Numbered from the stretch's first letter, positions 52,418 to 61,474 are shown. The stretch is 64,000 nt of DNA from an uncultured Cryomorphaceae bacterium (GCA_937120475.1 CAKZJV010000007.1:760068-824067), one strand, 5' to 3'. Translations and numbers: made by a program. The notes: generated from the letters alone by a model not told the origin.

Positions 52418-52780
52418 TCAAAACATCCCGTTCTCATTCGGTGAATCTTCGATCAGCCTCTGGCCTACATCCCACATTTCTACTATTTTGCCATAATCGA
52501 AACGGATAATGTGGACCACTGCGATTTCAGCATCACTCTTGGTAACCAGGGAATAAGTGATTACCGTATCCTTATCCTCGTGGCTCTGTTTTACTTCAAA
52601 ATTTTCGTTGGGGCTGTTGCGATGTGCTTCCTGCATGGCCTCCATTAAAGATTGCCGGTCGCCTTTAAAATATTGGTTGTGATGAATGAAGTCCAGGGCA
52701 ACGTATTCATCAAAAGCCGTTTGCACCTGACCACTGGCGGCTAATTTCAAAAAGGAAACTGCTTTTTCCGTTTTTGTCAT
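52418..52780 (-). CDS. nuclear transport factor 2-like (SnoaL-type) protein
   Basis: This 120-residue single-domain alpha+beta protein fits the NTF2/SnoaL-like superfamily: a first helix EKAVSFLKLAASGQ, the DFIHHNQYFKGDRQ loop and strands VITYSLVTKSDAEIAVVHI and IVEMWDVGQRL. Members are isomerases or binding proteins with diverse ligands. It lies ten bases upstream of rocD on the same strand and may be co-transcribed. Confidence 0.85.
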   Translation of the reverse strand: MTKTEKAVSFLKLAASGQVQTAFDEYVALDFIHHNQYFKGDRQSLMEAMQEAHRNSPNENFEVKQSHEDKDTVITYSLVTKSDAEIAVVHIIRFDYGKIVEMWDVGQRLIEDSPNENGMF

Positions 52781-52789
52781 GCTATAATA

Positions 52790-54076
52790 TTATTGTTCAA
52801 ATTCTTCAATCGTTCGTTTGATGATGGATATACAGTCATACAACTGCTCTTCCGTCATAACCAGTGGGGGTGCAAAGCGTATTATATTACCATGGGTGGG
52901 TTTGGCCAGCAAACCATTTTCCTTCAATCGCACACAAATATCCCAGGCGGTGGAACTGTCTTCACTGTCATTAATTACAATAGCATTCAAAAGCCCTCGG
53001 CCACGCACCAGGCTTACCAAACTATTACTCTCCACCATTTTTTGCATTTCGGCCCGGAAAATTTCTCCTAACCTGCGTGCATTCTGAGCCAGCTTTTCAT
53101 CGCGAACTACTTCCAGGGCGGCCATGCCCACAGCAGCAGCCAGCGGGTTACCACCAAAGGTTGAACCGTGCTGTCCGGGCTTGATCACCATCATAATTTC
53201 ATCATCTGCCAAAACTGCGGATACCGGATAAGCTCCACCACTCAGTGCCTTACCCAATATCAGCATATCCGGGCGGGCATAGGTAGCCTCCTGGCGTTCA
53301 CAATGGCCCTGGCAGCTACAATTGCCACAAACGGCTAAAAGGGAACCGGTTCGTGCAATACCCGTTTGTATTTCATCGGCCATAAACAGTACCTCCTTCT
53401 GGTTACACAGTTTCTTAACCTCACGCATGTAATCATCGGCAGGGGTATTTACACCCGCTTCCCCCTGAATAGGCTCTATGAGGAAACCGGCCACATTAGG
53501 GTACTGCTCCATAACCTGCTTCAGCGCATCTAAGTCGTTATAAGGAATCTGTATAAAGCCGGGTGTATAGGGGCCAAAGTTTTTGCGGGCATCGGGATCG
53601 TTACTAAAGGAAATTACGGTAGTGGTGCGTCCGTGGAAATTGCCATTGGCCACCACTATTTGTGCTTCATTTTCGGGGATACCCCGTTTTTCATAAGCCC
53701 ACTTCCGGCAGAGCTTAATGGCGGTTTCCACCGCTTCTGCCCCGGTGTTCATGGGTAACAACTTGTCAAAGCCAAAGTATTCCGTAGCGTATTTTTCAAA
53801 TTCACCCAGCCTGGAATTGTAAAAAGCGCGACTGGTCAAGGTTAGCCTTTCGGCCTGTTCCTTAAGAGCCCCTACAATTCGCGGGTGGCAATGTCCCTGA
53901 TTTACTGCGGAATACGCGGAGAGAAAGTCGTAATATTTTTTCCCTTCTACATCCCACACGTAAACACCTTCGGCACGGTCGAGCACCACGGGAAGGGGGT
54001 GGTAATTATGAGCCCCGTAGCGGTCTTCCATTTGCATGGCATCCTTTGAGGTGAGTTTATCTTCTACTACTGACAT
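52790..54076 (-). CDS. rocD: ornithine aminotransferase with Cys-rich insertion
   Basis: RocD converts ornithine and 2-oxoglutarate to glutamate 5-semialdehyde and glutamate. The 428-residue class III aminotransferase shows [47 protein letters not shown] and the PLP lysine Lys276 in ILGKALSGG. Between [11 protein letters not shown] and the lysine it carries an extra loop with Cys250, Cys253, Cys255 and Cys259 ([10 protein letters not shown]), not present in canonical OAT. The start is ATG 54076. It is read in the opposite direction from rlmD, with which it shares an 87-base region. Confidence 0.92.
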   Translation of the reverse strand: MSVVEDKLTSKDAMQMEDRYGAHNYHPLPVVLDRAEGVYVWDVEGKKYYDFLSAYSAVNQGHCHPRIVGALKEQAERLTLTSRAFYNSRLGEFEKYATEYFGFDKLLPMNTGAEAVETAIKLCRKWAYEKRGIPENEAQIVVANGNFHGRTTTVISFSNDPDARKNFGPYTPGFIQIPYNDLDALKQVMEQYPNVAGFLIEPIQGEAGVNTPADDYMREVKKLCNQKEVLFMADEIQTGIARTGSLLAVCGNCSCQGHCERQEATYARPDMLILGKALSGGAYPVSAVLADDEIMMVIKPGQHGSTFGGNPLAAAVGMAALEVVRDEKLAQNARRLGEIFRAEMQKMVESNSLVSLVRGRGLLNAIVINDSEDSSTAWDICVRLKENGLLAKPTHGNIIRFAPPLVMTEEQLYDCISIIKRTIEEFEQ

Positions 54077-54128
54077 ATTGTGGTTTCTTTTTCGGGTTTC
54101 TATTCTTTTTAAAGCACAGGGTGCACCA

Positions 54129-54157
54129 TTGTTCAGCGTGCAAATACTTTACCTTTG
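54129..54157 (+). promoter_or_regulatory. promoter of rlmD, TTG and TACCTTTG
   Basis: TTG at 54129-54131 and the exact TAnnTTTG TACCTTTG at 54150-54157 are 18 bases apart. The -7 box ends six bases before ATG 54164, so the transcript is probably leaderless. Confidence 0.65.
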
Positions 54158-54163
54158 CCCGCT

Positions 54164-55606
54164 ATGCCGCAAGAACGTTTATTTCACCGCAACCAGCGCC
54201 TTGAAATTGTTATTGATGACCTTGCCTTTGAAGGTAAAGGTATTGCTAAAATCCAGACTGAGAAAGGGCAGTTTGTGGTTTTTGTACCCAACACCATTCC
54301 CGGGCAAACGGTGCAGGCCAGGGTTATTAAGGCTAAAAAGACTTATGCTGAAACCAAGCTGGAGCGGGTTTTGAAACGGAGCCCCGTGGAGGTAGAACAG
54401 CCTTACTACCCCATTCCGGGTGCACCTTACATTACGTTGCCCATTGCCGAGCAGCACCGTTATAAACGGCAAACTACTATAGAGCTTTTCAGGCGCATCG
54501 GAAAACTGGAAAAGGCCGAAGCGTTATTGGATGCTTTTATTCCATCTCCGGAGCTGTATCATTACCGCAATAAAATGGAATATTCCTTTTCTGCGGTGGG
54601 CTACAACCGTGAAAAGGATGAAAACTACGATGGTTTCGCCCTGGGCTTTAAAAAACGTGGTCAATGGCTGGCGGTAGAACCCCTGCAAAAGGACTCGGGA
54701 TTGTTTGATAAGGAACTGGAGGATGCGATGCCTAAGATCCAGGCTTTTTTCCGCGATCGCAATCACAGTGGCTGGCACGGTAAACACCACTCGGGCTTTT
54801 GCCGCTTTTTAATGGTTAAAAAATCATACGCCACCAATTCCCTGCTGGTCAACCTTACCACTTCATCCAGTGAGCTGGATCGTTTTGATAAGAAGGGCTT
54901 TACGGCACTTATAAAAGATATTCTTGGCGACCGCCTGGCCGGGCTTCTGCATACAGTGAATGACGACCTGGGCGACCGCCCCAATGCTACGGACGGGGAG
55001 CGTGAGGTTTTATACGGAAAGGGGGAATTGATCGAAAACATCTGTGGGCTTGAGTTCAGGATTAGCCCCGAAAGTTTCTTCCAAACCAATCCACGTAGTG
55101 CAGAGCGCCTGTACACTAAAGCCCTGGATTACGTTTTTGAATCGGAAGCAGACGATAAACCGGTGATTCTGGATCTTTTCTCAGGAACCGGAACCATAAC
55201 CCAGTTACTCGCCCAGCGTTCTCGCGATAAAACAATTATAGGTGTGGAAATTGTACCCGAAGCTGTGGAAGATGCCCGCAGTACGGCCACACTAAACGGA
55301 TTGGATAACCTTGACTTTTACGCTAATGATGTAGGGAAATTTCTTTTGGAAAACCCGCATTACAGCGGCCAGATAGGAACCTTGATCATGGACCCTCCCC
55401 GGGCCGGTATCGCTCCTAAAACCCTGCGAAAGATCATTCGCCTGGGTGCCGAAAGAATGGTCTATATCTCCTGTAACCCGGCCACCCAGGCCCGTGATAT
55501 GGTGACCTTAGAGGGAAACGGTTACCACCTTAAGAAATACAGTTTAGTCGATCAGTTTCCGCATACGGCTCACATTGAAAGTGTGGGATTGTTTGAGAGG
55601 GGCTAA
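54164..55606 (+). CDS. rlmD: 23S rRNA (uracil-C5)-methyltransferase RlmD
   Basis: RlmD methylates U1939 of 23S rRNA using S-adenosylmethionine. The protein of about 480 residues has an N-terminal TRAM domain (VIDDLAFEGKGIAKI), the SAM-binding VILDLFSGTGTITQLLA, NPPRAG-like MDPPRAGI and catalytic Cys in YISCNPATQARD. The usual Fe-S cysteines of E. coli RlmD are not evident, closer to the RumA-like TrmA/RlmC variants, so the target U could differ. Start ATG 54164 is chosen over TTG 54155, which lies inside the -7 box. Confidence 0.9.
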   Translation: MPQERLFHRNQRLEIVIDDLAFEGKGIAKIQTEKGQFVVFVPNTIPGQTVQARVIKAKKTYAETKLERVLKRSPVEVEQPYYPIPGAPYITLPIAEQHRYKRQTTIELFRRIGKLEKAEALLDAFIPSPELYHYRNKMEYSFSAVGYNREKDENYDGFALGFKKRGQWLAVEPLQKDSGLFDKELEDAMPKIQAFFRDRNHSGWHGKHHSGFCRFLMVKKSYATNSLLVNLTTSSSELDRFDKKGFTALIKDILGDRLAGLLHTVNDDLGDRPNATDGEREVLYGKGELIENICGLEFRISPESFFQTNPRSAERLYTKALDYVFESEADDKPVILDLFSGTGTITQLLAQRSRDKTIIGVEIVPEAVEDARSTATLNGLDNLDFYANDVGKFLLENPHYSGQIGTLIMDPPRAGIAPKTLRKIIRLGAERMVYISCNPATQARDMVTLEGNGYHLKKYSLVDQFPHTAHIESVGLFERG

Positions 55607-55672
55607 TGTTAAACCTAAAAGCCCATTGGGAATGGATGAGCTTCCCAGAGTATTGAACTTTACTCTGCAAGG

Positions 55673-56461
55673 TTACTCCTTTCTGAAATTCCGGGTAAAG
55701 TCCCGGCCGTGAATATCACTTATCCGCATAAGATAAGACCCTTCTTTGATTCCTTCCAGTACAATTTTTGCCTTTAGAATGCTTTTACTAAAGCTAATGG
55801 TTTTTATCATTTTGCCTTCTTCAGAAAAAATAGTAATAAGGGAAATAGGCACTTTATTTTCGAAATAAATATTGATTGCTTTACCGGCCGGATTTGGGAA
55901 TACCTTTAACATATTATCATCAATCTGATGGAGAAAAACACTTACCTCTTCTGGCGTGGTTTCACCGGGAAACAGTATTTCGTCCTTAAGGTCAGTTTCA
56001 TCCTCTGGACGTTGTATAACAATGTTTATATCTTCATTGTAGATGAAAGAAATTTTTTCTAAATCAGGATTCTCGAGGAAAATCAAGCGGGCAAGTGGTA
56101 AATAGGACCTTATGGTTTCCATATTGAAGTCATGCCCCATGATATTATCGGTGGCCCGTCCATTAAGAATAGCCCACGTACGGTAACCCGCAGCAAACCG
56201 AACATAAGCGTTTTCCTTGCTTAGTTGAGGTATGTTGCTAAATTGAGTTTTGGCGAGGCAGTCGTCTTCCACACACTCATAACCGGCTGGTACATCAACA
56301 TTGCTGCAGCAGGCCGTTACCCAAACACCTAGTTGCAGTACCTCATCTATTTCCATACACTTATCGCTACCACTGGCAGTTCCCTCCGGACAGATTTCAA
56401 CCTTTCCATAGACCATCGAAGTAGTCATTAGAAAAAGGCCACTTAAGATTATATTTTTCAT
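55673..56461 (-). CDS. secreted protein: novel Cys-rich domain plus T9SS sorting domain
   Basis: This 262-residue protein has a signal peptide (LFLMTTSMVYG), a Cys-rich domain from residue 22 to 70 with Cys24, 35, 51, 52, 63 and 68, a middle region (AAGYRTWAILNGRATDN) and a C-terminal T9SS sorting domain (LKVFPNPAGKAINIYF, ending NFRKE). The Cys domain is shared with the small protein encoded 22 bases upstream (CP, then C, W-V-x-A, C-x-NVD-x-P-x-G). I cannot name the domain. Disulfide-stabilised and surface exposed are inferences. Confidence 0.82.
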   Translation of the reverse strand: MKNIILSGLFLMTTSMVYGKVEICPEGTASGSDKCMEIDEVLQLGVWVTACCSNVDVPAGYECVEDDCLAKTQFSNIPQLSKENAYVRFAAGYRTWAILNGRATDNIMGHDFNMETIRSYLPLARLIFLENPDLEKISFIYNEDINIVIQRPEDETDLKDEILFPGETTPEEVSVFLHQIDDNMLKVFPNPAGKAINIYFENKVPISLITIFSEEGKMIKTISFSKSILKAKIVLEGIKEGSYLMRISDIHGRDFTRNFRKE

Positions 56462-56483
56462 GTCTTTTCTTTTAGAGTTGACA

Positions 56484-56699
56484 TTATTCGCAATTGTGTA
56501 AAAACCAGCCCTGAGGAGGATCTACATTGTCACAATCCGCTTCAACCCACTCATTATCCAGTTTAATCCTGGTGACTCTTAAACACCCATCCCTCGGACC
56601 ACTGCCTCCATCATCCTCATAAGGACACATTATGACATAGGCATAAGCACTGACGACACCAATGAGCGTGCAAATAATTAAAGCTATGATTTTTTTCAT
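56484..56699 (-). CDS. small exported Cys-rich protein, paralogue of its neighbour's N-terminal domain
   Basis: This 71-residue protein starts at ATG 56699 with a signal peptide (IIALIICTLIGVVSAYA). Its mature part has Cys25, 39, 56 and 70 and the segment WVEADCDNVDPPQGW, which aligns with WVTACCSNVDVPAGY of the next gene with the same 16-residue gap between the second cysteine and the C-x-NVD motif. It carries no T9SS domain, so it should stay periplasmic or be lipid-free secreted. The pair likely arose by duplication. Function unknown. Confidence 0.72.
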   Translation of the reverse strand: MKKIIALIICTLIGVVSAYAYVIMCPYEDDGGSGPRDGCLRVTRIKLDNEWVEADCDNVDPPQGWFLHNCE

Positions 56700-56921
56700 T
56701 TGAAAAGAGGCTTGGTTTAAGGTCAATAAAATTATGTTTATCTTTTTTAATATCCAAAAAAAATTATATAGTTATTATCCATTATTTATATTTAATTAAA
56801 TTTAGTATTGATTATATAATTATCAATCAAATTGATTATCAGCTATATGAATCTATACCCTTGATAATATAAGTGACCTTTCTGTTAAAATGAATTTGTA
56901 TATGCTTATCAAGCCTGTTGA
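56700..56921. other. A+T-rich intergenic region
   Basis: This stretch is very A+T rich, with runs of A and T and short palindromic ATTGATTATATAAT-like sequence near 56800. No coding frame, tRNA or clear TAnnTTTG element is seen. It separates the Cys-rich pair from the T9SS remnant and may mark the scar of a deletion or insertion. Confidence 0.5.
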
Positions 56922-57140
56922 TATAAAACTGCTGACCCAACCTATGAATTCTCAAATATTGAATATCCCGCGACTAAAGAAGAGAGAAGGTCCAGCTCCT
57001 TCCGGGTTTATGACATACAGGGCCGCCAGGTTATGCAGGGCAACCTGCAATCAGCCAGGCTGGATGTTAGAAAACTCACCCCGGGTTATTACCAGTTAGT
57101 GCTGGAAGATGGCAGCAGTGCCGCCTTTATAAAGCAATAA
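56922..57140 (+). pseudogene. orphan T9SS C-terminal sorting domain, remnant of a lost cargo gene
   Basis: One frame, open from just after TGA 56919-56921 to TAA 57138-57140, reads as 72 residues of a T9SS sorting domain: DPTYEFSNIEYPATKEERR, then SFRVYDIQGRQVMQG, RLDVRKLTPGYYQLVLEDG and the closing AAFIKQ. There is no start codon or signal peptide before it, and the upstream sequence is A+T-rich and uncoded. This is the 3' end of a secreted-protein gene whose body was deleted. An overlapping ATG frame at 56890-57099 is in a different phase and not a real gene. Confidence 0.82.
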
Positions 57141-57317
57141 AGTAGTGTTCTCATCGCTACAGGTGCAAATAACTCGCGTTTGCGGCTTGATTAAAAAGCA
57201 CCACTGGATAAAGCCTCCAATGGCTGATAAATTCGGTCCGGTCCATGCTGTACACCCTGAGCTCATTATTTAGTCATAAATGATCTCCATTTATTATCAC
57301 GGCAAGGAATTTGTAGA

Positions 57318-57325
57318 TATTTTTG
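57318..57325 (+). promoter_or_regulatory. -7 promoter element TATTTTTG
   Basis: Exact TAnnTTTG, 17 bases before ATG 57343 of the small export protein gene. Confidence 0.5.
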
Positions 57326-57342
57326 CACGTCTCTAACACTTT

Positions 57343-57807
57343 ATGATCTCAGATATCATTCAAACTTTTTTGCTCAGCATTTCCCCTTTTGGTGAGGCCC
57401 GAGTGGGCATTCCCTACGGGATAATCAGTGGCATGCATCCCATGCTGGCTTTTGCCGTGGGTTTATTGGCCAACCTTTTGGTGTATCCCATTTTTATTGC
57501 CTTGTTAAACCGCTTTAATCAAAACCTGTGGCGCTTTCGCTTTTATCGCAAGCAGAGTATAAAACTGGCCAAACGATCTAAAAAGCTATTGGGCCGAAAG
57601 GTCAATAAATATGGTTTTTGGGGATTAATGGTGTTTGTAATGATACCGCTGCCTATTACCGGGGCTTACATGGGCACTATAGCCGCCTATATTTTTCGCC
57701 TTAAACCCAGTCAGGCCCTGGCCGCCATAAGCCTGGGCGTACTTATTTCCTGCACCCTGGTTACTACCGGTACCTACTTTGGAAAAATGGGGATTGAGTT
57801 GATCTAA
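57343..57807 (+). CDS. small multidrug-export-like membrane protein (PF06695 type)
   Basis: This 154-residue membrane protein has the pattern of the small multi-drug export family: PFGEARVGIPYGI near the N terminus, a basic loop, and MIPLPITGAYMGTIAA followed by a final helix. About four helices are predicted. The family name is historic and transport activity is poorly documented; DedA-like membrane homeostasis is another possibility. The gene is monocistronic. Confidence 0.87.
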   Translation: MISDIIQTFLLSISPFGEARVGIPYGIISGMHPMLAFAVGLLANLLVYPIFIALLNRFNQNLWRFRFYRKQSIKLAKRSKKLLGRKVNKYGFWGLMVFVMIPLPITGAYMGTIAAYIFRLKPSQALAAISLGVLISCTLVTTGTYFGKMGIELI

Positions 57808-57926
57808 CCGTTCGGCAACTGCTCCGCTGAACCCGAAGAAAGAGTGTGAATTAGTAAGCTCAACTCTGGCCGGACTACCCTGCCTTAAGCATTCCTAAGA
57901 AGTGCTGAAGATTAACTTAGCCGGGT

Positions 57927-60623
57927 TTATAAATCATATTTCACCCCAACCGTGAGGTAGCGGGGCAACACATAAAACTGGGTGGTGCTGATCAGGAAAT
58001 CTGAAAAGCCATCCTGGCGAATAATGTTGGTATTTAAAAGGTTACGTGCTCTCAAACTTATTTCCCAGGGACTTTTAGCTTTTTGGAAATATAAGCTGGC
58101 GTTTAAAAAATCGTAGATGCTGGCGGTGGAGCCATTGGTATTTCGATAGTCGTTATACGTATAATCGGCCACAAAAGTGAAATGCTTTAGGAAAACCACA
58201 TCTACCGAAAGGCTGGGTGAATGGGTGTTGAAAGTATTTTCCACCCCGGATCCGGAATAGTTGTTACTTACAAAGTTGTAGTTCAGCTCAAAGTTGGGGG
58301 CTTTCTTAAAGTTTGTTTCAAATATGACCGTATAGGTTTGTACAAACGATTGATTCTGGTTGGCTTCAGCACCAATTTGGGTATTAGTGTTGATAAAAGA
58401 AAGTGCCGTGCGAACCTGGGCACTCCATTTGGTGAACTTTTTACCGTAACCGGCAAACACATTGGCCACATCATTTATTCCATCGCTATTGATGGGTATG
58501 GTGGTTCGGGCCAGGCCATCGTAAACCACCCCATTGGTAATATCACTGGCTTTACGATTGTAGGTGGCCCCGGCAAAAATGTTGGTAAAGTCGAACATAT
58601 TAAAGCGGTAATAGCGCAGGCTGAAATTGTGATTGAGGCTATTGCTTAAAAGACGACTACCGCCAAAAAGGGTGTTGTAATTTTGAATAATCCTCCCTTC
58701 AGCCGCATTATTGATATCGGTAAAACCCACTTCCATAGCATACCTGAAGTTCAGGGATTCGGATTTTTTGAAATCATAACGCGCAAAGAAATCCGGTAAA
58801 AGGAAAAAGTAGTCTTGCTGATTAGTACTTCCCATTTGTACATCTTCCACGAGGTAATAATGCAGGTTTAAACCGGGACTGCCGATGAGCTTTCCCTTTT
58901 TCCATTTGTAATGGACCGAACTAAATAGATCGGTGAGGCGGAACTGAACCGCATCGTTCACAAAGTCAGGGTCATCAATATTTTGTAGCACCTCTCCATT
59001 CCATTCCTGGTTAATCCGCGAGTCAAGGCTCTGATGGCTGTAACTTCCCCCTACCGAAAAATTGATGTGGTTGGTTTTATTGAAAATATAATAGTGGTTT
59101 ACCACCGCATCTACTTTATTAGTGGTGATCAGCCGGTTTTGCGAAAACTGGTAATTATTGGTGTCTATCACCGGAAAGTAAGCTGCAAATATGGGTAGTT
59201 CGGTGCCTATAAAAAGGTAGGGGTCCTGCTCCTTATACAAATGCTGAGCTTCCAGCGAAATGATATTGTTGGCATTCCACTCGTAAAACATTTCCAGGTT
59301 CTGATTAACGGAATAGGGCTGCTGACGGTTATTGGTAATAATGTTATTGGTGAACACGCCAAAATCTGAAAGTTGATCATTGCTATCATCTATTTCCGAA
59401 ACTTTGGCGAGAGCGTCATAACCAATGTGTAAAGCCGGTGTGGGGGCGTACTTACCGGATAGTTTGAACAAACCGGAGGTACTTTGCTGAATGGCATCGG
59501 TGGTTAAAATTTCGTTGTTATCCTCCTGGTCTTCACGCAGGTAAATACGTGAAGTTTCTGAAGTAGAAAAGGTAAGTGACTGGGAACCGATGGCAAAACC
59601 GGAAAAGCTCCATGCCTTTTTAGGGTTATAGCTGAAATTGAGTGCGGCCAGCTTGGAGATGATCTCATTGGCTCGGTTGTTACCGCTCAAGGCAAAGCCC
59701 AGGTTGTCCTGCCCCACCTGCAGGTTGGAACCTACCCGGTTACCCAGCCCACGGAAGCCACCCCCAAAACGGAAATAATCCTGGAAGGTGAAAGCCGGTT
59801 CGCCCAGGTTGTTGATATCACCGATAAAATTAAGACTGGCCTTGGGGGTATAGTAGAAAATATTGGGATGCACCAGGTAACGTTCATCCAGTCCTCCTTC
59901 CGCAGTAATATCCCCGAAGGTCATATTCTTTTTACCGTCTTTCAACTTGATGTTCAGTGCTATACGATCATCATTATCGATTCCCTGCATCGGGCCTACA
60001 TCGTTGTAATTTCGAAGTACCTGTACTTTATCCACGGCATTGGCAGGAATATTCTTAGTGGCCAGTTTGGTATCTCCATCAAAAAAGTCCTTACCCTCTA
60101 CCATCACCTTTTCCACCGTTTTCCCCTCAACTTTTACCTGCCCGTCTTCATCCACTTCAAAGCCCGGTAGTTTTTCCAAAACCTCGTCCAGCTTACGTTC
60201 TTGCCCATCGGTAAAGGCATCGGCCTTATAGCTGATGGTATCACCACTCACTACTATGGGCATTTCCTCCACCACTTCCACCTCACCCAGGGCATTTTTT
60301 TCTTCACGCAGCAGGATGTTGCGGCTTATCTCGGAAGTACCTTCTTCCACCTGTACCATTTCATCCTTCGGCTGAAACCCCAGGTAGCTGACCCTCAATA
60401 TAAAGGTGGTTACCCCCTCTACCCTGATCTTGTACTGACCCTTGTCATTGGTAAAGCCGTAGGACAACATAGAACTGTCGGCTGCATCGAGGGCAATGAG
60501 GTTGGCCATTTCCAATGGATTACCCACAGAATCGCGCACCGTACCCTGTACGGTTACCTTTTGCGCCAATGCCGGCAGACTTATTAACAGTATGAAAAGT
60601 GGAGCAAATAGTTTGGTTGGCAT
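57927..60623 (-). CDS. TonB-dependent outer-membrane receptor (CarboxypepD_reg-like N-terminus)
   Basis: This 898-residue protein has a signal peptide (LFILLISLPALAQ), a carboxypeptidase regulatory-like domain (VQGTVRDSVGNPLEMANLIA), a plug region (DEVLEKLPGFEVDEDGQVKV, NAVDKVQVLRNYNDVG) and a large Tyr/Asn-rich beta-barrel ending in a typical VGVKYDL. It would import or bind a ligand at the outer membrane with TonB energy. The GLPGLI gene 20 bases upstream on the same strand is its usual partner, suggesting the two act as one unit. The ligand is unknown. Confidence 0.88.
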   Translation of the reverse strand: MPTKLFAPLFILLISLPALAQKVTVQGTVRDSVGNPLEMANLIALDAADSSMLSYGFTNDKGQYKIRVEGVTTFILRVSYLGFQPKDEMVQVEEGTSEISRNILLREEKNALGEVEVVEEMPIVVSGDTISYKADAFTDGQERKLDEVLEKLPGFEVDEDGQVKVEGKTVEKVMVEGKDFFDGDTKLATKNIPANAVDKVQVLRNYNDVGPMQGIDNDDRIALNIKLKDGKKNMTFGDITAEGGLDERYLVHPNIFYYTPKASLNFIGDINNLGEPAFTFQDYFRFGGGFRGLGNRVGSNLQVGQDNLGFALSGNNRANEIISKLAALNFSYNPKKAWSFSGFAIGSQSLTFSTSETSRIYLREDQEDNNEILTTDAIQQSTSGLFKLSGKYAPTPALHIGYDALAKVSEIDDSNDQLSDFGVFTNNIITNNRQQPYSVNQNLEMFYEWNANNIISLEAQHLYKEQDPYLFIGTELPIFAAYFPVIDTNNYQFSQNRLITTNKVDAVVNHYYIFNKTNHINFSVGGSYSHQSLDSRINQEWNGEVLQNIDDPDFVNDAVQFRLTDLFSSVHYKWKKGKLIGSPGLNLHYYLVEDVQMGSTNQQDYFFLLPDFFARYDFKKSESLNFRYAMEVGFTDINNAAEGRIIQNYNTLFGGSRLLSNSLNHNFSLRYYRFNMFDFTNIFAGATYNRKASDITNGVVYDGLARTTIPINSDGINDVANVFAGYGKKFTKWSAQVRTALSFINTNTQIGAEANQNQSFVQTYTVIFETNFKKAPNFELNYNFVSNNYSGSGVENTFNTHSPSLSVDVVFLKHFTFVADYTYNDYRNTNGSTASIYDFLNASLYFQKAKSPWEISLRARNLLNTNIIRQDGFSDFLISTTQFYVLPRYLTVGVKYDL

Positions 60624-60643
60624 CGTAGGAAAATAAGTTTGAA

Positions 60644-61474
60644 CTACCTGGAAATCTGTATCCTCATGCTGCCACCACCGCCACGCCCGGAGCGATTGCC
60701 TCCGTACATTTCCTGCATCTCTTTAAGTTTTTGATCGCGAATGTCATTGAACTGTTGTTCGCTTACCTCCTCTCCCTCTTTGGGCTCTTCAATATTTACC
60801 CCGTTTTTAGGGTTCAGCACCACCTTGCTGCAAAGCATTACGGTTTGTCCGTTATCCACTTCCATAATTAATCCGGGAAGCCCCCAGAAATTATCCGGCC
60901 CCTGGCTAATGGGTATTTGCGGGGTGTACCAGGCCACCAACTCAATCGTATCCTGTTCTTCATTGCTATGGTTTCCTTCTTCATCTTCTTCTGAAGAGAA
61001 AGTGCGGTTAGTCACCACCCGCTGGGCCGTTGCCTTATAACAGGTATAGGAACCTATTTGCTTGCTTTCCTTTCCCAGTTTCCACTCGGTAAGCTCCAAG
61101 GTATCCTTTATCAGGAACCGTTTTCCGAAGAACTCGGTTTGCCTTACGTTGGCGCGGGTACCCACGTTTTTATAATTGATATCGTCTGCACCGGTAACCA
61201 TAGCCATTATACCCGAAAAAGCGGCTTCCTGGTCCAGTTGGTCCACCTCTTTATAAACCGATTCCGATTTATTGAAAAACAGCTCATACTCCTTTTGCAA
61301 CTGCTTGCGAAGCATGTTCATAATCATGGCTTGCTGATCCGGGTTCATTTGGGTAGAGTCCATTTTAAGATCGAGGCTGGTCGATGTTTTGTAGGTGGCT
61401 ATACCTTGAAAGTTTTGGGCCACCGAAAGGGTGGTAAGCACAAGGCTGAGGATAATTGAAAACAAGAATTTCAT
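60644..61474 (-). CDS. GLPGLI family protein
   Basis: This 276-residue exported protein contains the namesake motif in NFWGLPGLIMEVDNG and the family strands FQGIATYKTSTSLDLKMD and YTCYKATAQRVV. It has a signal peptide and a Gly-rich, basic C terminus (GGNRSGRGGGGSMRIQ). GLPGLI proteins occur widely in Bacteroidota next to TonB-type receptors and their function is unknown. CACTTTTG at 61501-61508 on the minus strand is one base off the -7 box. It heads the two-gene operon with the receptor. Confidence 0.93.
   Translation of the reverse strand: MKFLFSIILSLVLTTLSVAQNFQGIATYKTSTSLDLKMDSTQMNPDQQAMIMNMLRKQLQKEYELFFNKSESVYKEVDQLDQEAAFSGIMAMVTGADDINYKNVGTRANVRQTEFFGKRFLIKDTLELTEWKLGKESKQIGSYTCYKATAQRVVTNRTFSSEEDEEGNHSNEEQDTIELVAWYTPQIPISQGPDNFWGLPGLIMEVDNGQTVMLCSKVVLNPKNGVNIEEPKEGEEVSEQQFNDIRDQKLKEMQEMYGGNRSGRGGGGSMRIQISR

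Noticed and set aside
56890-57099. ATG-started frame of 69 codons on the plus strand
   Set aside because: It is out of phase with the clear T9SS sorting-domain reading at 56922-57140 and its product has no sensible features.
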